Shown here one piece after another: positions 1 through 6,375 of a stretch of 9,792 bases of DNA (position 1 is the stretch's first letter; each line of letters starts with the position of its first letter). Where the stretch lies: NCBI GenBank assembly GCA_025922795.1, contig JAICHC010000058.1:1-9792 (forward strand), given 5' to 3'. The notes below the pieces were generated by a model that saw only the letters and a list, made by a program, of their open reading frames with translations, did no database searches and had not been told where the DNA came from. This stretch comes from Candidatus Binatia bacterium (lineage in GTDB: Bacteria > Desulfobacterota_B > Binatia > UBA9968). The position numbers and the translations under genes were made by a program.

Positions 1-2
1 CA

Positions 3-809
3 GCAGCGCGCCAAGCCTTGGCCCAATACGGCGAAATGGCGGTAAAGGCGTTGAGAAACAATCTATTCGACGACCGGACTGCCCGCGACATTCGCCTCAA
101 CATCCCTCGGACGCTCAGCAAAATCCATTCACAGTCGGCGATGAACGCCATCTTGGGTCTCCTGCTCGAGGAGGACCGCTCTCTTCGCTTCCAGGCTATT
201 CTTGCTCTGGAAGAGATGGCCCGCCGCTTCCCAAATCTCCGGGCCGACCAAGAGATAATCGAAAGCGCTATTATCTCCGACGTGAAGCTTTATGCTGAAA
301 GGTTCGCTGTTTACTTTGTTCTTTTTGCTGATGCCGAGCAGTTATCGGTTGGGCGCTCATCGCTCTTGCGGCAAGCGCTTCTGGAAAGCATGCAACGCGT
401 GAGAGAGAGGACAATTTGGTTGCTGTCTCTTATTTATCCATCCAAAGATATTCGGGGGATTTGGGGCGCTCTCAATTCCGGCGATCCGACAAAGCAAGCT
501 AATGCCATCGAACTGCTTGACAACTTGCTCACGGGAGATGTCAAGCGATACAGTTTCCCACTTTATGGTGATGCCCTTGAGGCCGCACGCTTCAGCGTCG
601 CTCTCGGCTTGCTTGGGCGCAGTAATCTCAACGCCAATACCGCTATGCGCATGCTTCTCGAACAAACGGACATCTGGCTGATAGCGGCAACGGTCTGGGA
701 GATCGGTATCAGAAAACTTACAGAATTTCGCGAGGAAATCGTCAAGCATTTGAAGTCTGAAAACGTCTTGCTGCGGGAGACTGCGGAACTGGTGATTCAA
801 CGCATCTAG
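3..809 (+). CDS. HEAT-repeat protein, 5'-truncated by window edge; probable middle part of a transporter/HEAT/cNMP-domain protein
   Basis: The frame is open from the first complete codon at 3, so the true start lies outside the window; the internal TTG at 18 is not needed as a start. About 268 residues remain. They form helical, Leu/Ala/Arg-rich repeats of HEAT type (for example AMNAILGLLLEEDRSLRFQA and the terminal segment ENVLLRETAELVIQRI). The stretch IYPSKDIRGIWGALNSGD followed by ANAIELLDNLL is a pattern I recall from long bacterial proteins that join an MFS or ADP/ATP-carrier-like transporter to HEAT repeats and a C-terminal cyclic-nucleotide-binding domain. The next gene is exactly such a domain, 8 nt downstream. 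HEAT repeats bind partner proteins; no catalytic motif is visible. Whether a transporter domain precedes it cannot be seen here. Confidence 0.75.
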   Translation, partial: AARQALAQYGEMAVKALRNNLFDDRTARDIRLNIPRTLSKIHSQSAMNAILGLLLEEDRSLRFQAILALEEMARRFPNLRADQEIIESAIISDVKLYAERFAVYFVLFADAEQLSVGRSSLLRQALLESMQRVRERTIWLLSLIYPSKDIRGIWGALNSGDPTKQANAIELLDNLLTGDVKRYSFPLYGDALEAARFSVALGLLGRSNLNANTAMRMLLEQTDIWLIAATVWEIGIRKLTEFREEIVKHLKSENVLLRETAELVIQRI

Positions 810-817
810 ATGGGATC

Positions 818-1240
818 ATGGAACTAACAAGACTTACCACGATAGAAAAGGTCATTTTCCTGAAATCCGTAGATATCTTTAGTCACGCTACTATAGAAGA
901 ACTTGGTAAGATTGCGGCTCTGACCGAGGAGGTCTATTTCGACCCTGGGGAAGCGATCTACCGGCAGGGAGAGCCTACGGATGCGATCTACCTGGTCTTA
1001 AAGGGTCGCGTAGCGGTCGAAGATAATGGGCGATTAGTGCGTGAGGTGGGTGAAGCGCAGGCCTTTGGGACCGTCGCGGCTCTTGACCGTAATCCGGCTA
1101 TACACACCGTGAAGGCTACTGATCGAGTCCACGCCCTCAAGCTTAACGCCCAGGACTTTGATGACATCCTTTGCCTTGACTTTGACCTGGTTCGAGCCGT
1201 CTTTCATGCTCTCTGCGGACTCATCCGCCACCGGCAATGA
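818..1240 (+). CDS. Stand-alone cyclic nucleotide-binding-like (Crp-type) domain protein
   Basis: The 140 residues make one CNB beta-roll: a helical lead-in (LTTIEKVIFLKSVDIFSH, 6-23), the strand/turn signature GEAIYRQGEPTDAIYLVLKG (44-63), a degenerate phosphate-binding cassette at 83-98, and a C-terminal helix. No DNA-binding domain follows, so this is not a Crp/Fnr regulator. In the cassette the usual FGE is FGT (T85) and the usual PR-x-A-T is PAIHT (93-97). The ribose-contacting Glu and phosphate-contacting Arg are therefore absent, and cAMP/cGMP binding is doubtful. The ATG at 818 has only a weak upstream GGGA, which suggests translational coupling to the HEAT gene ending at 809, or that the two were one reading frame before a frameshift. 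The lead-in matches the linker-plus-domain seen at the C-terminus of HEAT/CNB fusion proteins. Confidence 0.8.
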   Translation: MELTRLTTIEKVIFLKSVDIFSHATIEELGKIAALTEEVYFDPGEAIYRQGEPTDAIYLVLKGRVAVEDNGRLVREVGEAQAFGTVAALDRNPAIHTVKATDRVHALKLNAQDFDDILCLDFDLVRAVFHALCGLIRHRQ

Positions 1241-1252
1241 TGCTCCTGCCGG
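1231..1252. other. Inverted repeat over the stop codon of the CNB gene
   Basis: CCGGCA at 1231-1236 pairs with TGCCGG at 1247-1252 around a 10-nt loop; the flanking A1230 and T1253 extend it to 7 bp. It spans the stop codon and no T-run follows, so it is not a typical intrinsic terminator. It could be an mRNA 3'-end structure or chance. Confidence 0.25.
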
Positions 1253-1279
1253 TTCAATGCGATGAAAGAGGTAGTTTTC

Positions 1280-1310
1280 TTGATAAAGGTTGCCGGCGTC
1301 TGAAAATAAT
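1280..1310 (+). promoter_or_regulatory. Weak sigma70-like promoter candidate upstream of the DUF5661-like gene
   Basis: TTGATA (1280-1285) resembles a -35 box and AATAAT (1305-1310) a -10 box, with a long 19-bp spacer. It lies in the 233-bp gap between the CNB gene and the small secreted protein and would give a leader of about 155 nt. Support is positional plus a partial consensus match only. Confidence 0.22.
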
Positions 1311-1473
1311 CTGCAGCCATTCGGTTCTTCTCATTTTCGCCACTCCTAACCCGTTTCTTCTCAAGCCTAAGAAGATTAGCCGGTACCGGTTCAATAAATT
1401 CTGAAATACACCTTGGCGCGGGTATTGCTCATTCAACTGGAAAAGGGCAATTCTTCCCCCCGGAGGAGATAAG

Positions 1474-1848
1474 ATGAACAAGAATATTTTTCTGATAATC
1501 GCAGCTACGGTGATTGCCGGGTTTGTTTCGATAATGGTCGCGAATGCACAGGCTCCAAAACTCGACGCAAGGTTCGAAGATTATAGAGCAGCGATTAAAT
1601 ATAACTTTCAGGTCGATATCAAGGACTTCAAAGAGCAATTGTCGGGCGGGAGCGCCGCCGGCAAGTCCATCACCGATTATGATTTAGGGCAGCTGCTCCA
1701 AGGAATAAAGTGGGAGCAGGAACATACTGCCGATAGATTGCTGGCTCTTGAACTGGCGATGGATCATCTTGAGAGCATCCCTGATTACTATACGCGACTT
1801 GACAGGATGGATTGGGAATGTCGTTACGAAAAGCTCATGGAAATGTGA
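1474..1848 (+). CDS. Small exported protein, DUF5661-like
   Basis: The 124-residue product begins with a clear signal peptide: a short basic start, a hydrophobic core at about 5-22, and ANA at 23-25 as the likely cleavage motif. That leaves a mature periplasmic protein of about 99 residues. The mature part carries GIKWEQEHT (77-85), AMDHLE (95-100) and PDYYTRLDRMD (103-113). This recalls the DUF5661 pattern, where a conserved G-x-K-x-E-x-E-H motif precedes a DHL...PDYYT-x-L tail. The family has no established function. Many members are cytoplasmic, so export would be a variation. The start is well supported by a GGAGGAG-type Shine-Dalgarno just upstream of ATG 1474. The gene sits alone between the CNB gene and the ABC operon; functional links to either are not evident. 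Confidence 0.75.
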   Translation: MNKNIFLIIAATVIAGFVSIMVANAQAPKLDARFEDYRAAIKYNFQVDIKDFKEQLSGGSAAGKSITDYDLGQLLQGIKWEQEHTADRLLALELAMDHLESIPDYYTRLDRMDWECRYEKLMEM

Positions 1849-1851
1849 ACG

Positions 1852-1867
1852 CGGCATGAGCCGTTTT
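1852..1867 (+). terminator. Weak terminator-like hairpin after the DUF5661-like gene
   Basis: CGGC (1852-1855), loop ATGA, GCCG (1860-1863), then TTTT, starting four bases after the stop codon. The placement is right for an intrinsic terminator, but a 4-bp stem is very short, so it may be inefficient or fortuitous. Confidence 0.25.
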
Positions 1868-1985
1868 CTCCCACCGTGCTCACCTGTGCGGTTAAAATTT
1901 CATCTGCACGGCAAACTGACCGGTCCTGTTCCCAGTGATCGACGCGCCGATTAGTGAAAGCCAGTGTCACTAGAGACATGGAATT

Positions 1986-2007
1986 TCGGCGTGCGAACGC
2001 CGAGGAG
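1986..2007 (+). promoter_or_regulatory. GNRA-tetraloop hairpin abutting the Shine-Dalgarno of the ABC operon
   Basis: TCGGCGT (1986-1992) and ACGCCGA (1997-2003) form a perfect 7-bp stem closed by the GNRA-type tetraloop GCGA. The Shine-Dalgarno GAGGAG (2002-2007) starts in the last two bases of the 3' arm and leads to ATG 2019. In the mRNA, stem formation would partly sequester the ribosome-binding site or set its exposure. An effect on translation of the first gene is inference. Confidence 0.45.
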
Positions 2008-2018
2008 AATGAAGCGAT

Positions 2019-2759
2019 ATGAGCCTGATTGTCGCAAAAAGTTTGAGTAAGACATACGCAACCGACAGCGTGGAAGTGAAAGCCTTGCAAGAGGTCAACT
2101 TCGAGATTGAGCCGGGCGCCTTCCTCGCCTTCATCGGGCCTTCGGGCAGCGGGAAAACGACGTTGCTCAATCTTGTTGGATGTTTAGACAAACCGACCAG
2201 TGGAGAGTTACAGGTGGCGGGGATGGATGTTCTCAAGTTGGGTCGGCGGCAAGCAGCAGAGTTTCGCGGGCAAAATATCGGCTTTATCTTCCAGAGTTTT
2301 AACTTGCTTGCCGTCTTGACCGCCTTCGAGAACGTCGAATACCCGCTGGTGATGGTGCAGGAACTGCGTCCTGCCGAGCGGCGCGACCGGGTCCTCAAAG
2401 CCTTACAAGCCGTGGGAATGTTGGAACAAAAGAATCAAATGCCGGAGCAGCTTTCCGGTGGTCAGAAGCAGCGCGTCGCGATCGCCCGCGCGCTGGTCAC
2501 CCGGCCCAAGTTGGTGCTCGCTGATGAGCCAACCGCGAACCTGGACCATGACACCGCATATAGGATTCTCCGATTGATGAAACAGATGAGAGATAGTTTC
2601 GGCATCACTTTCATATTTTCAACTCACGATACGCGGATCATCGGCGAGGCGGAAACCATTTACTCATTGGAAGACGGTCGCCTTCTACAGCGGGAAGAGA
2701 AGGGCAAAGCCAATGTTCAATCTACTGAAAATCGCAGCGCGAAACTTACGGCGCTATAA
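2019..2759 (+). CDS. ABC transporter ATP-binding protein, LolD/MacB type
   Basis: The 246-residue ATPase has every core motif: Walker A GPSGSGKT (40-47), Q-loop FIFQSFNLL with Q92, signature LSGGQ (145-149) followed by KQRVAIARAL, Walker B LVLADE (165-170), D-loop NLD (174-176) and H-loop STHD with H203. The GCLDKPTSGE segment and the length are typical of the family that powers mechanotransmission or lipoprotein-extracting permeases (LolCDE, MacB, FtsE). It would dimerise on the cytoplasmic face and hydrolyse ATP for the permease encoded next. It overlaps that gene by 47 nt (2713-2759), so its last ~16 residues lie beyond the usual family end and are dictated by the overlap. A GAGGAG lies about 11 nt before ATG 2019. 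The gene lacks an attached HlyD-type adaptor gene (MacA), arguing against a MacAB-TolC pump. Confidence 0.93.
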   Translation: MSLIVAKSLSKTYATDSVEVKALQEVNFEIEPGAFLAFIGPSGSGKTTLLNLVGCLDKPTSGELQVAGMDVLKLGRRQAAEFRGQNIGFIFQSFNLLAVLTAFENVEYPLVMVQELRPAERRDRVLKALQAVGMLEQKNQMPEQLSGGQKQRVAIARALVTRPKLVLADEPTANLDHDTAYRILRLMKQMRDSFGITFIFSTHDTRIIGEAETIYSLEDGRLLQREEKGKANVQSTENRSAKLTAL

Positions 2760-3960
2760 GAGGCGCAGCCTCCTCACGGTCTCGCTGATCGCCTTCGGAG
2801 TGGTTTTCGTTCTGGTGTTCGTCGCCGTGACTGCCTCGATCAAGGATTTCATGATTGCTCAGATCACCGATTCTTATCTAGGGGCCTTGCAGATCCATCG
2901 CCGCGGGTATGTGGCTTCCATTGAGAGCCTGCCGTTGAATCTAAATCTTGCGCCTGACGCGGTGTCGCAGATCGAAAAAGCTCTGGCGGGTAATAAAGAC
3001 GTCGCATCCTATTCGGAGCGGATAAAGTTCGGCGCCCTGTTCAGCAATTTTACGGAGACCACCAATATACGGATTAACGGAGTATATCCGGAAAAAGAGT
3101 GTGCCGCCTTGCCGCAGATGCTTTCGCGGATTTCTGAAGGGGAACAGTGTGTCCGCGGGTTGGACAAGGGAAAAATACTCGTGCCGAAACTGCTGGCGCA
3201 AGGGTTTGGCACCAAGGTCGGCGATACCGTCGTCGTGGTTGCGACCAACAAGGATGGATCGGTCAATGGCAAGACCTTTCTCGTGAGCGGAATTCTGGAA
3301 AGCGCGACGGGTCCGGGTGGTCGAGATGGTTACATCAATTTCGATGACGCCAGAGAAATTCTGAGGATTTCCGGCAAGGAGGTGAGCGAGATCGTAGTCA
3401 GGGTGAAATCCCTACCGCATGTGGAAGGGGTCGCTCAAAGCATACGAGCAGGGCTTGGCTTGGGAGAAAAAAAGCAAAAGGGCGGCGGCATCGAGGTCCA
3501 CACGTGGTCGCAACTCTCTCCCTTCGCGAACATTGCCAATATGATCGACCTGATGACTTATTTTATCAAGCTGATGCTCATCGCCATCGTGCTGATCAGC
3601 ATTCTCAACGTCATGATCATGGCGGTCTATGAGCGTGTGAGAGAGATCGGCACGATCGCAGCCATCGGGACGCTGCCGCGCAAGATCCTTTCTCTGTTTC
3701 TTGTGGAAGGCTTTTGTCTCGGCGTAACTGGCGCGGTTGCGGGTGTTGTTTTTGGTTTGGGAATTATATTGGCGTTGTATGTCTCGAAAATTACGTTTAA
3801 CTTTGGGCAGGCTACGGGTCTCATTCTCGCCCCCACCATCGCTCCAATGGAAGTCGTCACAGCCTCGCTGCTGGTGATCATCGTCTCGGTTCTCGCGAGC
3901 TTACAGCCGGCCTACAAGGCCTCCAGAATGGAGCCCATCGACGCCTTGAGGCATGTATGA
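2713..3960 (+). CDS. ABC transporter permease, MacB/LolC-E (FtsX-like) family
   Basis: The 415-residue protein has the four-helix MacB/LolE topology. TM1 lies at about 19-41 after a basic N-terminus (RNLRRYKRRSLL). A large periplasmic domain covers roughly 45-275. TM2 is at about 283-305, TM3 at about 334-356 and TM4 at about 381-400. It ends with the family tail P-A-Y-K-A-S-R-M-E-P-I-D-A-L-R. The basic-then-hydrophobic start is the classic family N-terminus, which supports ATG 2713 despite its lying inside the ATPase gene. Such permeases do not form a channel: they convert ATP-driven conformational change in the cytoplasm into work on a periplasmic or outer-leaflet substrate. Only one permease is present, so it would act as a homodimer, unlike heterodimeric LolCE. 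The stop overlaps the start of the LolA-like gene (ATGA at 3957-3960), indicating coupled translation. Confidence 0.9.
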   Translation: MFNLLKIAARNLRRYKRRSLLTVSLIAFGVVFVLVFVAVTASIKDFMIAQITDSYLGALQIHRRGYVASIESLPLNLNLAPDAVSQIEKALAGNKDVASYSERIKFGALFSNFTETTNIRINGVYPEKECAALPQMLSRISEGEQCVRGLDKGKILVPKLLAQGFGTKVGDTVVVVATNKDGSVNGKTFLVSGILESATGPGGRDGYINFDDAREILRISGKEVSEIVVRVKSLPHVEGVAQSIRAGLGLGEKKQKGGGIEVHTWSQLSPFANIANMIDLMTYFIKLMLIAIVLISILNVMIMAVYERVREIGTIAAIGTLPRKILSLFLVEGFCLGVTGAVAGVVFGLGIILALYVSKITFNFGQATGLILAPTIAPMEVVTASLLVIIVSVLASLQPAYKASRMEPIDALRHV

Positions 3961-4700
3961 AAGACCGTTTCACCAAACTGTTGTTCGCTCTTAGTTTCAC
4001 GCTGCTCTTTGCAGTCCCTGCGTTCTCTTTGGATGGGACGGCGATTCTTAAGAAAGTGGATGCTAACCTCCAACCTGAGTCATTCGAGTCTTACCGCAAG
4101 CTCATCAACATCGAGCCCAGCGGCGCCAAACGCGAATTTCTCCTCTACACGCTAAAGAAAGGCAATGACAAAATTGCTTCGTTATTTCTTTCTCCGGCAA
4201 GCGAAAAGGGCCGAGCCACCCTCCGGCTGGGAGATAACATGTGGCTCTATATTCCGAACGTCGGTAAGCCGGTCCGGATCACTAGTCTTCAGTCCGTCGT
4301 GGGCGGTGTGTTCAATAACGCGGACATTATGCGGCTTGACTACAACGTGGAATACAACGTTCAAAAAATTGACGATGAAAAGAGCGAACACATTCTCGAG
4401 TTGAAGGCGAAGACCGCCGCGGTCGCCTACGACAGACTGAAGATGTGGGTCGATAAAAAAGCGGTGGTTCCTACCAAGATCGAGTGCTATGCCGCCACCG
4501 GACTTTTGATCAAGACCCTCTACTTCAAGGAAAGAAAACCGTTTGATGAAGGGATCGTGCGGCCATCGATCATCGAAACGGATAGCCCTCTTTATAAGGG
4601 CTATCAGTCCATACTGGCCTATGCGAACGTCAAAAAGCGGATCGTCCCCGATGAAGTATTTACGCTGGAATTTCTCGCTAAGATCGAAACCATCCGGTAA
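3957..4700 (+). CDS. Periplasmic LolA-like protein ('outer membrane lipoprotein-sorting protein' type)
   Basis: This 247-residue protein starts with a signal peptide (basic start, hydrophobic core at about 8-21, likely cleavage after AFS, 22-24). The mature part carries DNMWLYIPNVGKPVRITS (93-110) followed by GGVFNNADIMRLDYN. That is the hallmark I associate with the LolA-like family (PF17131) annotated as outer membrane lipoprotein-sorting protein. A later stretch, DRLKMWVDKKAVVPTKIECY, is the expected 'variable-substrate, W-D, P-x-K' strand pair. LolA-fold proteins are half-open beta-barrels that carry a lipid tail across the periplasm; here the cargo is unknown. Genuine LolA is shorter and recognises triacylated lipoproteins. 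The gene overlaps the permease stop by 4 nt and the following barrel gene by about 50 nt, so it very likely works with both. Confidence 0.85.
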   Translation: MKDRFTKLLFALSFTLLFAVPAFSLDGTAILKKVDANLQPESFESYRKLINIEPSGAKREFLLYTLKKGNDKIASLFLSPASEKGRATLRLGDNMWLYIPNVGKPVRITSLQSVVGGVFNNADIMRLDYNVEYNVQKIDDEKSEHILELKAKTAAVAYDRLKMWVDKKAVVPTKIECYAATGLLIKTLYFKERKPFDEGIVRPSIIETDSPLYKGYQSILAYANVKKRIVPDEVFTLEFLAKIETIR

Positions 4701-6048
4701 GACTCGGCGATTCGTAAGGCTTCTGGTCTTTGTAGCGGGTTTATTCCCAGCGTCTGATCTTTTTCCCCAGGAACAATCGCAGGACAAGCCTAAGTTCGAA
4801 GTTGATCTTTCAGAGTTCCAGAAGGAGATCGACAAACTAGCCACAAAACCCTATAGCCTGGGCGGTTTCGCGGAGTTTCAACCGACGTTGTTGGGAATCG
4901 ATCGCGACTCGGCAGTGTCGCGCGCGCGTTTTTTCAATAACCCCCAAGGCAGTCTTTTCGATCAATACAACTTTCGCCTGCGCCTGGAAGGAAGCTACAA
5001 AAAAGATTGGTTCTCGATGTTTTTCAAGACCGACACGCTCGCGCGCAACGATTTTGCCGGGTGGGACGAAGATACCGAGCTGTTCGAAGCTTACGCGTCG
5101 GCCAAGCCCAATGCCAATTTTATTTTCGAAATGGGCAAGAAGGTGATGAAGTGGGGCAAAGGCTACGCCTGGAATCCGGTGAGCTTCATCGCTCCGCCGA
5201 AGAATCCCGAGGACCCCGAAGAAGCTTTGGAAGGAACCACGGTTGCGACGGCGGACTACGTTCAAAGTTTCGACGGGCCGTTGAAAACATTGACGCTGAC
5301 GACGGCGCTCATCCCGGTTTACGAATATGTCAACGCGAAGTTCGGAGAACCGCGCCGGGTGAATTTCGCTTCGAAGCTTTATTTGTTGCTTTACGACACC
5401 GACATCGACTTGATGGTGTTGACCGGATCGAGCCGCACGACGCGTTACGGTTTCGACTTCTCCAAGAATCTCACGACCAATTTGGAAATTCACGGCGAAT
5501 TCGCGGTGGTCAATAATCTCGATAAGATGGCGATTAACGCGAGCGGCCAAGGATTCAGGACGCAGTCCGACGCGCTTAGCCAACTGATCGGTTTACGTTA
5601 CTTGAGCGAAAGGGAGACCACTTACATCCTCGAGTATTATCACAACGGCGCCGGCTACAGCCGATCGCAGATCAAGGACTTTATCTCTTTCGTCGATCGT
5701 AGCTATCAAACGTTCCAAACTACCGGAGACGACAGCGGTCTGGTGCGCGCATCGGCGCTGCTCGATGGCCCGTACGGGCAGCCCAATGTTGGGCGCCACT
5801 ATCTTTATTTTCGCGCCAGTCAGAAAGAGGCCTTCGATATCCTCTATTTCACGCCGGCCGTGACTTCGATCATGAATCTCACCGATGGCAGTCTGACGGT
5901 CATTCCCGAGCTTGCCTATAGCCCGATGACTAATCTGGAGCTGCGGTTTCGAACTCCTGTCTTGCTCGGCAAAAACGGTACGGAATACGGCGAGAAGCAA
6001 AACGACTATAGAATTGAGCTCCGGCTGCGATATCACTTCGGTTTTTAG
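4651..6048 (+). CDS. Outer-membrane beta-barrel protein (DUF1302/alginate-export-like)
   Basis: The open frame extends up to 4543, but its first part merely shadows the LolA-like gene. ATG 4651 is the best start: it puts a basic segment (KTRRF) and a hydrophobic core (RLLVFVAGLFP) near the N-terminus as a signal peptide and gives 465 residues. After a short charged region (FEVDLSEFQKEID) the sequence alternates polar and aromatic residues in many amphipathic strands and ends in LRLRYHFGF, a C-terminal Phe beta-signal read by the BAM machinery. The segment GKKVMKWGKGYAWNPVSFI with the following PKNP resembles the G(R/K)Q-V-x-W-G...NP motif of DUF1302 and alginate-export-like barrels. No TonB box or plug domain is visible. 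The 50-nt overlap with the LolA-like gene and shared strand place it as the terminal, outer-membrane partner of the ABC system. Assignment to a named family is tentative. Confidence 0.8.
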   Translation: MKYLRWNFSLRSKPSGKTRRFVRLLVFVAGLFPASDLFPQEQSQDKPKFEVDLSEFQKEIDKLATKPYSLGGFAEFQPTLLGIDRDSAVSRARFFNNPQGSLFDQYNFRLRLEGSYKKDWFSMFFKTDTLARNDFAGWDEDTELFEAYASAKPNANFIFEMGKKVMKWGKGYAWNPVSFIAPPKNPEDPEEALEGTTVATADYVQSFDGPLKTLTLTTALIPVYEYVNAKFGEPRRVNFASKLYLLLYDTDIDLMVLTGSSRTTRYGFDFSKNLTTNLEIHGEFAVVNNLDKMAINASGQGFRTQSDALSQLIGLRYLSERETTYILEYYHNGAGYSRSQIKDFISFVDRSYQTFQTTGDDSGLVRASALLDGPYGQPNVGRHYLYFRASQKEAFDILYFTPAVTSIMNLTDGSLTVIPELAYSPMTNLELRFRTPVLLGKNGTEYGEKQNDYRIELRLRYHFGF

Positions 6049-6375
6049 GACTTCAAGGACGACGTGGCGAAACAGCCGATTCACCCGCTGAAGCTCGACG
6101 TTCGGGACTCGACTTCGAATTAGTCAAGGCGGTTTTCCGGGCGATCGCCCGACGCTTGAGGCGAGAACCGAAGCATTAGCGCGAACCTCCGGATGATCAG
6201 ATACGTCCTCTCAACGGCCAATGTCGCCTCTGTCGCGTAGGCGATCGACAAAACTCTTGTAGACCAGGCTTGGGTTTTGTTTTCGGGTAAGGCTCATCAG
6301 CGAAAGCCTCGTCCCGGAGATGATCTGATTGCACCGTTTGCAGGACCGGGGAATTCCCGACGATAACGATCCGCA
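6049..6375. other. Convergent intergenic spacer, no gene seen
   Basis: The 327 bp lie between the + strand barrel gene and the - strand CoA-transferase, so both neighbours point into it. I see no convincing coding frame; the short minus-strand frame reaching in from 6674 overlaps the CoA-transferase in another frame. It holds the palindromic structure at 6130-6170 and a 10-bp palindrome GGGAATTCCC at 6349-6358. Confidence 0.6.
6130..6170. other. Nested inverted repeat with 14-bp perfect palindrome, possible bidirectional terminator
   Basis: CGGGCGATCGCCCG (6138-6151) is a perfect 14-bp palindrome. Just outside it, CGGTTTTC (6130-6137) can pair with GAGAACCG (6163-6170), giving 8 bp with one T-G wobble. 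In RNA this could fold as an outer stem around an inner hairpin. The site lies between convergent genes, where bidirectional transcription stops are expected. No strong T-run follows on either strand, so an intrinsic terminator is not proven. A binding site or cruciform is also possible. The core contains GCGATCGC, known as the cyanobacterial HIP1 octamer, but one copy means little. Confidence 0.35.

Noticed and set aside
1249..1395. Direct repeat CCGGTTCAAT at 1249-1258 and 1386-1395, with palindrome CCGGTACCGG at 1380-1389
   Set aside because: A single 10-bp repeat pair and a 10-bp palindrome are expected by chance in a window of this size; no third copy or regular spacing was seen.
2019..3960. 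MacAB-type drug or peptide efflux pump
   Set aside because: ATPase and permease are separate, no HlyD-type adaptor or TolC-like gene is present, and the neighbours are a LolA-like protein and a beta-barrel instead.
4543..4650. Upstream extension of the barrel frame to ATG 4543
   Set aside because: It overlaps the LolA-like gene by 158 nt and would bury the signal peptide about 58 residues into the protein; ATG 4651 gives a more normal N-terminus.
4837..5583. Minus-strand open frame of 248 codons
   Set aside because: It is antisense to the beta-barrel gene, with no motif; the + frame has barrel strands and the C-terminal Phe signal.
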